64,000 bases of DNA from Nematostella vectensis (lineage: Eukaryota > Cnidaria > Anthozoa > Actiniaria > Edwardsiidae), in the NCBI RefSeq assembly GCF_932526225.1, contig NC_064035.1:5579501-5643500 (forward strand), read 5' to 3'. Under the pieces are notes generated by a model. That model was given only the letters and a program-made list of their open reading frames with translations, was not told where the DNA came from and searched no databases. Of the stretch, positions 32,291 through 45,200 are shown in pieces. Made by a program: the position numbers and the translations under genes. How positions within the stretch are numbered: position 1 is the first letter of the stretch; every line of letters begins with the position of its first letter.

Positions 32291-34844
32291 AAAAATTTCC
32301 ATGTAAAAGTATACTAACATAAAAAGCATTACATTTGTGTCTTTTTTGTAAATTCTGTTTCCATTTTTAAGCTTAATTAAAAAATTGATACTTGTTACTT
32401 ACTCATTTAACTGTTATGAATACTTAAAAATGAATACTTACTCATTTATCTGTTATGAATACTTGAAGTATTACATACTTACGGTATCTTAATTTATTCA
32501 AATTTGACTTTCTTTTGACTGACCTCTTGGCTGTCCAAAAATCTAAATAATATTAAAAATCAATGCAAAAAAGGCCCAGAGTGTATAAAAGCATGCATAT
32601 CTGTCATCCTGGCCTGTAATAAGACTTGCCATCATTATAGTAATGGAAAGAGGATGCTGCACTCAAACAGTTTCAGGCTCTTGAAATATTGTGGATCACT
32701 TGGGGAAATGGACTCCTTGTGCTTGGACCCCTTATCAAATAATATAAGATTTTTTCTCAGACTGACATAACCTTTTTTTGTATATAGACATGGGATCTAT
32801 GGATTGTGATCCTTGGTTTCCTTTAGTTTGCTAAATGGTTCTTTATCATTGTGCAAATTGTGTGATGATTATGATGATTATTTCATCAGTCCATTCATTT
32901 CATGTCAGTGGTTGCACTCTGGAGTCCATTTTTAGTGTCCTAAGATTTGGAAGTGGTGAAGGCATCTCATATGGCCAAGCCTTGGCAAGCCAATCAACCA
33001 AAAGGATTTACAACGAAAAATAATATTTAGAGGAAGGATATAGAAGTGTCATGATCAATGTAGATGGTGCTAATAAAGTTACAATATAAATTGTTTAACT
33101 TTTTTAGTGCACATGCCTAGAAAGTAATAGATGTTCTAGCATTCCATTTTGGTTTGAATGGGTCAAAAATAATATGACCAAGAGCTCTGCAAAGCCCTCC
33201 CATGACAACATTAGGTTAACACATTCACTCTATATAGGTACCAACTCCCTTGCCTTAGCTTCAAAATACCCAGTTTGTGGCTATTATTTCCTGGTTTGAT
33301 AAGATGTTGAGAATTAAGGCAAAAGTCAATAGCTTGGACATATTTCATACTATGACTTTGATAACCAGGATTTACAAGCTTTGATTTGTTGGTGCCCTGC
33401 TTCAGTCCGTGAAGAGAAAAATCTGTCTTTGCACCAAAAATGTCAGATTCTTAGAAGTTGAGTTAACACCATGCCAAAATGAATTACACAAAATGGGCCA
33501 AATAAGCCCAGGAAGAAAACCACTTGACAACTTCTATCCTGCTGGATCTTGTGGACTGTGTCAACAGTTAGGGACAAATACAGACTTTAAAAGAAAAATG
33601 TTGACACCATTCAGATGTGCTTTTTAATACACTATATTTTGGCAGGCCAATACCTGCAGTTAATATTTAATAGTAAGAGTAGCATGTTTGCAGCTAATAT
33701 GAACAACTTCAATAATAATTGAGTGAAAAAATGATAATTATAATAGGGAGTTGTGTAAACTAAGCTATTTTACAGTAAACAAAAGTCAACAATAAAGCTT
33801 TTTGAGTAGCAAAACACATTCATGAATGTAGCAGATATCATTAAAAGAAAAACTTCAGGGTATTTTCCTTATCATTGCATATAATTATCTATTACAGCAA
33901 AATAACAGACTGTTATTATTACAGGGAAATAATAGACTGTGAGTGGCAGCATAATCTTCCCCACAAGAGTATTTCGGAAAGATTTGACAAGGACTAAAAG
34001 TGCATTACTATAATGGTGGCAAGTCTTACATTATATGCATGCTTTTATACCTTCCTTGCCTTTTTTTGTAATGAATATAAAACGTATTATAGTTTCTGGT
34101 CAGCCAAGAGGTCACATTAGAAATGACTTCAGTCGATAGTAACTCTAATACACATCCTCTCATTTTTTGGGAAGTCAAATTTGATGAAAGTATTCAAAAC
34201 AGATCATAAATAACAAGTATAATTTTTTTATTTAAATGGAAATAGAATTTACAAAAAGACACAAATATCCATATTGAGGTTGCCTTTTATGTTAGTATAC
34301 TTTTGCATGGATATTTCTTACAATTTCTTACCAGATCAGGACAGTCAGTCCAGGACATGGGTGTTGATACAAACACAGTTCCAGCTTTGAAGAGCTCGTT
34401 TAATAAAAATATTTAACAAAAACAAGACATAAACTTTCGTATGTTTTTTTCTTACACTATTGTTAGTAAGTTAGTTAGCAGTATCAAAAACCTTATGATA
34501 ATATCGCCTCTAAGCTATATAGATCGATACAAATGAACACTTATTTTTTGCAAGAGCAAGAAAAAATGTACTCGTAACAAAGTTTGAGTCCACTTATGGA
34601 GAAATAAATAGTCCAAGGCTAGTGAGGAAATGTTTTTTTCTCTGTGGCTAAAAGGGTTCAGAAATTAGAAGGCATATAACGATGTAGGAAGACTTTGAAA
34701 AGCAAGCGTCGTTTTCCCCTTTCTCTGCCGCCATTTTGGATTCCTTGGGACAAAGTCAAATTTTTCCCGCCTGTCATCTGATTGGCTAATCCGCGCGTCT
34801 AAAAATAGCCTGATCCTATGAAACGCCGTGACACCTTTATAGTA

Positions 34845-35957
34845 CCAGAATATGGGGAAGCAAGAGACCATGATATAAGAGAACGAATCCCCGTGGCCCA
34901 TGATGCCGCCCATGAAAGCTATTTTTATTTCGCGAGCTTGTCGATCATAGCATCCATATATGGTTCATCGCGCCATATTTGGTTATGGGCACCTCGCGAG
35001 CTATAGTTTTTCACAATTTTTTTCTTCTTGACTTCGTTCGCTACCTGTTTTTATCCTTTTAGCTGCTTCTCATAGCTCATGATTACAATGCTACTTGTAG
35101 GGTGGTGTCCTGGTATCTGTTAAGTTATCTTATGTTCAGTTATCTAAATGTTATATAAATAATTGAACGGGAAGACGTCGGGGGGACAGCGAATTTGGAG
35201 TTTATTCAAGATGCATCGGGCTGACTCCTAAATAGTTTTTTTTTTCTCTTCAATACGGTGAGATGGAAAACTTAGGCATTCTCAGTCTATGTTATGTATT
35301 TAAATACATAACTTTGATTTTTTGATTCTTTGATTTACAATATTTTTAGATGAATGAACTTCAATTCTTCACGCAAATGTTCAGAAATCATGTCACTCAA
35401 GAGACCCTTGTCACCGGAATAAGATTTACTTCATTATGGAGACTTGAAATCTTTTATTTAAGAAATATCTGTCTTAATGACCACAATATCGGTGTGAATA
35501 TAATGGTATTAAGTTCTGGATGTATCTTTTTCATTAAAAGGGAATTGGAAGAGAATTGTGTGTTGTAAACACATATTTATGATTGATTGTTGTTTTACTT
35601 ACTTATAATTTGCGAATCAGCCGTGAAAACTTTTACTTTGACCCAAGCCTAAAATCACGAACTTTATGCATTTCAATGTGCGAGAAACGGTTAATTGGAT
35701 CCAGCGTACTCTATGGAAAATCATTTTCACAGCGTTTGTAAAAAAGGATGGTTTTCGGTCAAAAAGATTTCCATAACATCCTTTGCCGGTTCACATCGCG
35801 CGTTTGACTCATGTTGCTAGGAAACGTGAGCGCTAACCAATCAGAGGCGTATCTAAAAAATAAATGCTTGTTCTAAAAATAGCTTTCACGGACGTCATCA
35901 TTGGAACATACCCTAATACGGGGGATTCGTTCTCTTACATCATGGTCTCTTGGGGGA
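34845..35957. mobile_element. About 1.1-kb element with inverted ends, inserted in the right foldback arm
   Basis: The left end (gaagcaagagaccatgat and on to about 34,935) is complementary to the right end (atcatggtctcttggggg, from about 35,872). It splits the right foldback arm, since sequence on both sides of it pairs continuously with 30,395-30,430. No coding region is recognisable inside. Confidence 0.65.
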
Positions 35958-37596
35958 AGTTGGTTGCCCCTACTTATGAACCCCTGTTGAGTAATTTTTT
36001 TAATGATTTTTCAAAGGTCCTGAAATCCAGATTATTTGATATAATTTGGGTTTCTGTTAGATTAACGCTAAATCCATGCTTGGCTGTATGAAGGAGAATT
36101 TAATAAAAAGGAATACAGAAAAAAAATATTGCGTTTTGAAATAACTTGGCGACAAAAATGCTTTCTTTAGAAAACGCAGAACCGGAAGTGAAACAAAGCC
36201 CGCGCGTGCTCATTCGGCCTGCTCAGACACACTGATATCTCACATTATGAAATTGAAATGAAGTTTAAAAACAAATTCCAATAGTTTTCGTGGTATTTAC
36301 ACTTCAAAGGAACGATATCCGTCATGTCATGATGAAAATTGAAGTTTTTTAAAATTCTGAAACAGCGCGCGCTACTTTAAAATAAAATTTTCAGTGCGTG
36401 CGCGAGCGTTTGGTGTTTGCAGCGCGCGCAGGTAAATATCATCACCCGAAAAGACTGAGATAAAGTCAAATTTTGGGAACTTGAAACGCATATTTTTATT
36501 TCTTTTACTTCAGGAAAGCTTGGAATGACAAATTCTGACAAGAATGACAAGAATCATGCAGTTTTTCCTAATAAGAAATATATTAGTTTCCTTATATGGA
36601 AGTGACCGCGTTTGGCAAAAACTACAATTTTTGGATAAATTTTCTTGATATGATGATGATAATGGTGATGATGATAGTTCGTTCGGCCATTTGCAGCCTT
36701 TTTTAGTCAAAGTTCTTCAGAAACCTATTACGAGAGAACGCAAGGGCTACCGAGAGTCTAGGGATCGAGGTGCTTACTCTGTGAAAGCGCGTCTTTAAAA
36801 TAAGAGAAAGAAGTCTTCGTACTTACTCGGCCATACTGCGCTTCTGTCATGAAATAAGGAAATATTTCGTTTCTGGTCGCGAGTTTCTTCATCATGCTTG
36901 CTTCTTTTTTTAAAAAATAACGTGTAATATGTCGCTGCACTCTTCTTCGCGCGGGGAAAAATTATTCCTCCATTCAGAGGCTATTGTGACATTTTAAGTT
37001 CATTGAAATGGTTTTCGAGGACATCTTTCTATGTATGAAGTGATTGGATGTCTTTCTTTTGCCCTTTTATTGTTATCGGATTACGCAACGTATGATTCTG
37101 AGGTTTTACAGAGAAAGACCTAAAATAAAATAAAAAAAGTTGCATGCCGCACAAACTCTTGACGCGTGCGGCGAATAAACGACAATATTTTATATATGGC
37201 CTTAATCAACGCGATTCATAGTCACTGTTTACATGAATAAGCGCCTCGGCGAATTTGTCCGATTGTCCTAGAAAGTGCAAAGAAGCTAATACAATAAAGC
37301 TACTGCCATAAGTTTTGCGAAGTGAGAGCGTTTAGAAATAGGGGAAAGTGAATAGAGTCGACCAAACCTTAGCAAACAGGGGGAATGGCCAGGGGATGGG
37401 TCTTTCGCAAAAATGTCACATATGCTCGTTTTATTCCTTGGGGTACAAACAATGTCCCAAGTGCTTGCAATGGTGAATTGTGTTGAGGTGACGTGGTGCC
37501 TTAGAAAGACCACAGCGTCCCTCGACTGCCACATCCCGCGTGCGTGCCTTGTAGCCCGACCAAAACAATACAAATCAATGAGGCATAATACCTTTA

Positions 37597-38632
37597 AGAT
37601 ATTTAAAAAATCCTAATTTATTAATGTTGAAAACTGGACTCCCTGGAGAGTTACAATAATAACAGATAGATTATAACAATACATTTTGAAGATGAATGAC
37701 AAATTTTTTTGCAAGTGCTAAAAATTCAGCTTTCCGCTAAGAAACTTTTTGGATTGCTTTCGATTTACGGACACCTTATCGCTTTCAGACTCTGTATTCA
37801 TTCTCCTTCGTAATTGTACACTTTCTAGTGAGCGAATACGAACCAGGGCTTTGTAGGTTTTTTTTTAAGTTTACAATACATTTCCGCCCATTCTTCTATA
37901 TCGAGATATCCCAAAGTTTTTTGGGCGGATAACTTTGAGGGAAATGGGATATGTACAAGAGAGGTTGTGGCAAAGGGGTAACCCAAAACTACCTCAGAGT
38001 GACAAACGTACAAAATGACTTGTGTTTTGAATACCGTTTTATTGTGCTGGACTCTATAGCGACAAGCAAATATTGCAGCCGGCCCACCGGAGTAGGGTGA
38101 TACTTTGTGTATTAGGATATTAAAAATATCCTAATTTATTAATGTTAAAAACTGGACTCCCTGGAGATTTACAATAATAACAGATAGATTATAACAATAC
38201 ATTTTGAAGACGAATGACAAATTTTTTTGCAAGTGCTAAAAATTCAGCTTTCCGCTAAGAAACTTTTTGGATTGCTTTCGATTTACGGACACCTTATCGC
38301 TTTCAGACTCTGTATTCATTCTCCTTCGTAATTGTACACTTTCTAGTGAGCGAATACGAACCAGGGCTTTGTAGGTTTTTTTTAAGTTTACAATACATTT
38401 CCGCTCATTCTTAGATATCGATAGATATAACAAAGTTTTTGGGGCAGATAACTTTGAGGGAAATGGGATATGTACAAGAAGGGTTGTGGCAAAGGGGTAA
38501 CCCAAAACTACCTCAGAGTGACAAACGTACAAAATGACTTGTGTTTTGAATACCGTTCTATTGTGCTGGACTCTATAGCGACAAGCAAATATTGCTCTAC
38601 AGCCGGCCCACTGGAGTAAGGTGATACTTTGT
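37597..38632 (+). repeat. 518-bp tandem duplication upstream of gene 2
   Basis: The stretch starting near tcctaatttattaatgtt is present twice in tandem, offset about 518 bp (37,597-38,114 and 38,115-38,632). Copy 1 has it once, at about 11,755-12,245. It lies in the 5' flank of gene 2 and could change its promoter. Confidence 0.85.
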
Positions 38633-39283
38633 GTAAGATTATCTGGGGCGCCTGTGTCAACACATACAACCTTTATATCGGCCCTCGTGTTCCGCCCCTA
38701 TGTAGGACCACGACGGACGGGCTGATCACGAGAAGGTACAGTAACGAACTACCATTTGTTACCTGAGTGTAGGAATTAAATATAGTAATAAGCAAGTCAA
38801 AATATCTAGAAAATTTTGAACAAGCAAACGATATGCCAGAGGAAAAAATACCGAGTAGTCAACGTGCTGCGAAAAGCAAAGCTCCGTAACCTTCGCCTCC
38901 CAGCTTGTACTAATTCAACGACAACACCTATTAACTTTATACACAGAAGAATGCAAAAATGAAGCGAAGAACTTATCTCTACAACCGTCTATAAATAATA
39001 GGCGAGTTTACAATGCCGTAGTCGTATGTAGATCATGAAACTTGGCTTTTTTACGTCATAGTTTTAGGGTACGCAGAAGAGGAATGGCTTAGGGGAGAGG
39101 GGAGGTTTAAACCTTGAAAGGGGCGAAATCTAAAGAAGTGGTTATCGTTTTTCTGCAGTACCACTTTTTTAAGGTATCCGTGCTTCGTAATTTTATGCAG
39201 TGATATCGGATCTTTTGTTGCTCGCGATGGGTATTTCGAATGGATGCATTTTGTACTTAAAGATTTAACGCTACGAAGCCACG

Positions 39284-42200
39284 ATGTTCTTGCTCGTTTT
39301 CCTGTTTCTGACGTCCTTGGCAGATGCTCAGGAAAGAGGAACGCCGGGCCAACGTCCAGGTATGATTCAAAACTCAACCTTATTTCAGATCCACCCGACT
39401 GGTCTGCGTATTTATATAAGCTGCATCCTATCGTGACTAGTCGTGTTATTGGGTGAACAATATTCAATACTCTGGTTATAACGAACACGACTATTCGGAT
39501 ATTTTGATTGATTTATCATATTAACTTAATCCTTCTGTTTTCATTTGATTACTCTATCACTATATTATAAACATCCAATATCCAAACCCTTCAAAATAGA
39601 AATATATTTGCTTTTCACTGACGAATCGTCAGTGATATCGTGTTCGCAAACCAGAGTATAAATAAGATTCGCCAAAAACTGGTTGTCGACTCTGTCATAT
39701 TTTGATTATTATTGATTGCAATACCTCTTTTCCGCAAATAACCTATAGTAAGCGGTTTCTCCGATGAACGGTTTCCCTAGATATCCACTCTTTATGACAT
39801 CATCATCGTTTCCTAGAGCTCAACCATAGCCCTGAGTCCGCGCCCCACCTCTACCATGGCGACATCAAGCTAACACCGATGCAGAGGGCCAACATTGAGA
39901 GATACGATAATCCATATGGTCCGAGCACGGGTCGCGCGGCCAGTAGCCAAGACAAGACTCGCTGGCCCAATGCGGTGATTCCTTACGAGTTTGACTGCTC
40001 CATAGGTAATAAGCAAGAATGCTTATCTACCAGCCAATGTGCGTCACGAAAGTGTGTGTTGAGAGAAGTGTTAAGGCTAGGACTAGGTTTGTCTGCTTAG
40101 CAGCCGCTCTTAAAGTCCCACACGCCTTCCCCACAAGCTTGTGGGCCAGGGCTAAAAGGAACAAGCATTGCTCTAATTCATAGCTCTAACGCACTAGATT
40201 ATAGCGTTGATTATCTCTTAAGATCAAGCCAACTCGCATAGGGATCCCGGGGGGGGGGGGGGGGGGGGTGGGGGGGTGTGGACTCTCCAGAAAAGTAAGA
40301 AAAGTACTCGGGGCTGCTCGACCTATCTTTTAGTTTATAAAATTCTTACCAACTGCTATCTCTTAGGGGGTGTTTTAGGATTCTTCGATTCTGCTATCTT
40401 TTAGGGGTTTTCGCGCCCGGGGAGGAGGAATTTTTCGATTTTGCTATCCGATTCTGCTAAATGGTGGCCCAATCGCTCGAAAGGTATTTTACAATAAACC
40501 ACATGTCAACCGATCGGTTGATACTTCCGGCTATATTGTCGGTAAAATAACAATACAGGATCCGTCAGTATCTTCAGATCGCATTAAAATTCAGGGTTAA
40601 AAATTCATTCGACCACACCCAATGTGCTATCTCTTAGGGTTAAAATTGATTTTCTTCGAAGCCCCCCCCCACGGGATAGGGCTCTAACATCCCTGCTAGC
40701 TGCTGTCCTGTTACGCCCTGATAAAGAGGTTGCTTAGTAGATGATAGAGTACGGTGCTTATTCTTGAAAGTTAACTAAAGACTGATTGCGATAAATTTTT
40801 TCGTCAAGCAAACATGGAAAGCGCAATTAAATCCACGAAGCAAGCCATGGCGGAGTGGGAGAGCAAGACCTGTATCCGATTTGTCAAGCGAACAACAGAG
40901 ACGGCTTATCTGTCATTCTTTAGGGGACAGGGGTAAGCAGGCCCGTACCCAGGAGGGAGGGGGGGGGGTGCAGTGGGTGCGAACGCACCCCCTCACAACG
41001 GCCGAAAGTCCACTTTTTGTTCTCAATAGATGAGCTATTTGTATACAAAACTATAAATCATAAGCTAGATCACTCTGGTATGAACAATCCGACAATAAAC
41101 AAGGCATAAAAAATCCTTTTTTGTTCTTTCGGAGGTGGTTAGATTTTTATCAGAGAACTCCCTACCCCCTCCCCGTAAAAATTAGGTCCACATTTTCGGA
41201 TTTCGCACCCCCCCCCCCCCCCCCCCCAAGAAAAATCCAAGGTACGGGCCTGAAAAGTTAGAAAATTTGCTCGACTTTCTGGAAAGGAGGTAGAGCCCAA
41301 CTTATGAACCAAACTATGGATTGATTCGTTCAAAACATAAACGCTATCGTTAAAGAAGTCATGAATCGATTATGATTCACTTATTCAGAATAAAATGTCT
41401 AGCATCTATCCACCGTGTGGATAGATATGAAAACTGTTTAGGTTAGGGTTTGCACTTCGATAGGGAACAGCTACTTGTGCGCCGATACACCTGAATTAAC
41501 ACCTTAATCACAGAAACTTGAGATAAGAACGAAGATAAAAACATTTCTTTTGAACGCTTTACCTTTAATTGCTGTAAAAAGTTATTTGTTACAGCGTCCC
41601 CCACCCCCGCCATATTTTTTTATCCCTCCCCCTAAGGCTATAGTCATTGAATATTTGCAGATGTTGGGGTCACGTGGGTCACACGGCTAACTACAAGAGT
41701 CAGATCTCCATTGGCGACAACTGCGACTTTCAGCACGTGATGACTCACGAAATTGGTCATTCTGTGGGTTTCTGGCACGAGCAGAGTCGACCGGATAGAG
41801 ATAACTATATCCAGGTCCTCTGGGAGAACGTCGTGGACGGTATGGCTAGATTTCCACTATCAGGGGCGTGGCATAAACATAGTCTAGAGATAGTGAATCG
41901 AGTGATCTTTATCTACTGAGGCAGTAAGAAACATATGGCGTACTTTAAGCAGTTGTGTAAAATTGTGGCTTTCAGTGATCTAGTTCCTGTGTTTTTGTGG
42001 ACCACGGTTTACTCAAGAATGCCCCATTAGGGAAGAAACGGTAGCTAGCCTAAAGAATTCCTTAGAATCTATCTGGTTTTCCTGGATATACGTCAGATGT
42101 ATTGAGAAAGGCATAGAATTTCAAAGCTCAATGGATGCGCAACAGACTACTTAATCCTTTATATTTTTATCCAGGACTCCATGACGCATTTGAAAAGCGA

Positions 42201-45200
42201 AAATGGGGCACGGAGGTCACGGACTACGGAAGCAAGTACGACTTTGCTTCCATAATGCACTACCCGTTCACAGCCTTCTCAAAGAATGGAAGGCCGACCA
42301 TCAAAGCCATCGCCGATATGCAGGGCAAGACCCCGTATGTAGCTCTAAGTGCAGATGACGCCATGCAGACGAACGCCATGTACAAGTGCAATGGTAAATG
42401 TGTGTGTGTGTTGGGGGGAGGGGATGCCATGTACAAGTGCAATGGTAAATGTGTGTGTGTTGGGGGAGGGGAGAGGACGCCATGTACAAGTGCAATGGTA
42501 AATGTGTGTGTGTTGGGGGAGGGGAGAGAACGCCATGTACAAGTGCAATGGTAAATGTGTGTGTGTTGGGGGGAGGGGATGCCATGTACAAGTGCAATGG
42601 TAAATGTGTGTGTGTTGGGGGGAGGGGATGCCATGTACAAGTGCAATGGTAAATGTGTGTGTGTTGGGGGAGGGGACGCCATGTACAAGTGCAATGGTAA
42701 ATGTGTGTGTGTTGGGGGGAGGGGAGAGGACGCCATGTACAAGTGCAATGGTAAATGTGTGTGTGTTGGGGGAGGGGAGAGGACGCCATGTACAAGTGCA
42801 ATGGTAAATGTGTGTGTGTGTTGGGGGGAGGGGAGAGGACGCCATGTACAAGTGCAATGGTAAATGTGTGTGTGTTGGGGGAGGGGACGCCATGTACAAG
42901 TGCAATGGTAAATGTGTGTGTGTTGGGGGGAGGGGAGAGGACGCCATGTACAAGTGCAATGGTAAATGTGTGTGTGTTGGGGGAGGGGAGGGGATGCCAT
43001 GTACAAGTGCAAATGGTAAGTGTGTCTGTGAGGGGAGGGACGCCATGTACAAGTGCAAATGGTAAGTGTGTGTGTTGGGGGGAAAGGAGGGGACGCCATG
43101 TACAAGTGCAAATAGTAAGTGTGTCTGGGGGGGAGGGGACGTCATGTACAAGTGCAAATGATAAGTGTGTGTGTTGGGGGAAAGGGACGCAATGTACAAG
43201 TGCAAATGATAAGTGTGTGTGTTGGGGAAAGGGACGCAATGTACAAGTGCAAATGATAAGTGTGTGTGTTGGGGGAAGGGACGCCATGTACAAGTGCAAA
43301 TGATAAGTGTGTGTGTTGGGGGAAGGGACGCCATGCACAAGTGCAAATGATAAGTGTGTGTGTTGGGGGAAGGGACGCCATGTACAAGGGCGATGGTAAG
43401 TGTGTGTGGGAGGCTCCCATCCTTCTCACACGCAATTGTAAGTGTGTTTGTGATGAGGGAGGAGAGGAGGCCATGTACAAGTGAATGTGCGTTTAAGGGT
43501 TCCTTTTTTCTTCAACAGCTGTTATGAGGAAAAGAATGGCAGACGATTTTGATGCACACTTCAAGCCAGCTCCACGTATAGGAAAAAGATGTAAGTGGTT
43601 TTCATACCCCCTGCGGTTCATTGTCATACGCCCCCTGCATGAAAATATCACACCCCCCCTGAATGGTACTACCATTAAGACATAGACATAAACATAGACA
43701 GACATAGACAGATTTTATTAGAGTGCCGTGAACAAATAAGTACATAGGCCATTATGCTCTAAAATTTATAAGTGGGGTTGCCTATTTAAAAAGCAGTCGT
43801 AAATGTATTTAGCTACAATGCTGTGGTGTTTTTTTGAAGCTATTAAGTCTATAAAGTTTTGGAAATGTATATTTAGTTGTTGGGAAAGAGTATTTCTTTG
43901 TAAATTGAGCATTTGACTAGAAAGTGTTCTTCGTTCTCCATAGTCTGAAAGCGCGGGCAAACCCTTGATTTTGGTGTTATTTAGTTTTTATTGTAGCGAC
44001 CTCTTTCAATTTATAGAATGTGATCGCTTGTTCTTAGTTTTGTTAGTGCCCTACGATATTCTATATTCGATACTTTTAGTAAATATTCCTCTAGTTTATA
44101 TTCTGATTTGAATTATCTGAATGTTCTTAGTTTGTTCCCTCCAATTGGTCTGGAATTATCATCGAAAAGGCTTGATCTCTAATAAATCTTTTATTTCGAC
44201 ATCTTCTAACCTCTGTTTGAATTCTTTATTTGTTTTTTTATTGATTTAGTGTCTAAGATATCATCGCTTTGGGACTCTCAACCGTAGCCATAACCGTTTT
44301 AAAACAAAAGTGCTTTAGTTTCCATTGCCCAGTTCAGCGTGCTTCGCTATTCTGTATTATGTATTCGTCGAGTGTCAGAAGGCGCGCCCAAAATGATATT
44401 GTTTTTGCTTTTATCTCGACTATAACGGAGAATTGTCCTAGTTCTGCTGTGCAGGCTTTGTTTGTGCCAATAACATAGCGCCTTCCTGTGGCATCACCCC
44501 CACCCCCACCCTGTTGCAGACTAGTGCACTTATGTGTCCTTGTCTATCTGTTGTAGCAAATACATGCTCTGATAAATCCCAGAACTGTCACAACTTCAAG
44601 TCGTACGGCTATTGCACCCACACGAATCACGTTGACAGCCTCCTCTATTGGTGCCCAGTCACCTGCGACATGTGCAGCTCAGGTAACCCATTCTTCTATT
44701 GTCTTTTCTGTGGTGCAGATATCGGCCAAGGGCCGCTTTCCAGATTTCACGATAAATAATAAAGCTACACACCATGTTAAAATAAGTAACATAAATAATA
44801 TAGCTAAACACCATGTTAAAATAAGTAACACAAATAGACAAGCAGAATCGTGGGCTTGTGGAACTTAATGTAGCTCCTTTTTACATTTCGTATAAAATTC
44901 CAGTCTGATTCAAGGACCATTCCTTTTCCTCAAAGCCCTTCTCCTCCTTGATCTAAACCCCTTCCCCCTGGACCCACACTGACTAAATGAGTCCTAATGA
45001 ATGGATCGCTCGTTTCTTAGATTCTTGCATGGATAAGAGTGGCCAATGTAAGTCATGGGCCGAAAATGGTCACTGCCAGACCGCGGTGGAGGCAATGAAG
45101 CTAGACTGTCCCTACTCTTGCGGCTTTTGTGGTAAGTAGAATTTTGAAGTGGAAAACTTTGAGCGCTTGAACTCAGTGGCGACTTGAGCGACAATGGCTA

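Larger units (their letters stand above)
30370..36000. mobile_element. Nested foldback element with kilobase inverted arms
   Basis: The left arm (about 30,390-32,645, less an insertion at about 31,021-32,290) is the inverted complement of the right arm (about 34,004-34,840, continuing at 35,960-35,985 after another insertion). Shared stretches include gtgtcacggcgtttc with its complement, and a YY1-like aatggcgg near both ends. The loop (32,645-34,004) has no recognisable protein. It looks like a large foldback or palindromic DNA transposon later invaded twice. Confidence 0.75.

Noticed and set aside
33409-33627. 72-codon plus-strand frame with several Cys in the foldback loop
   Set aside because: Too short, no recognisable transposase motif, AT-rich context.
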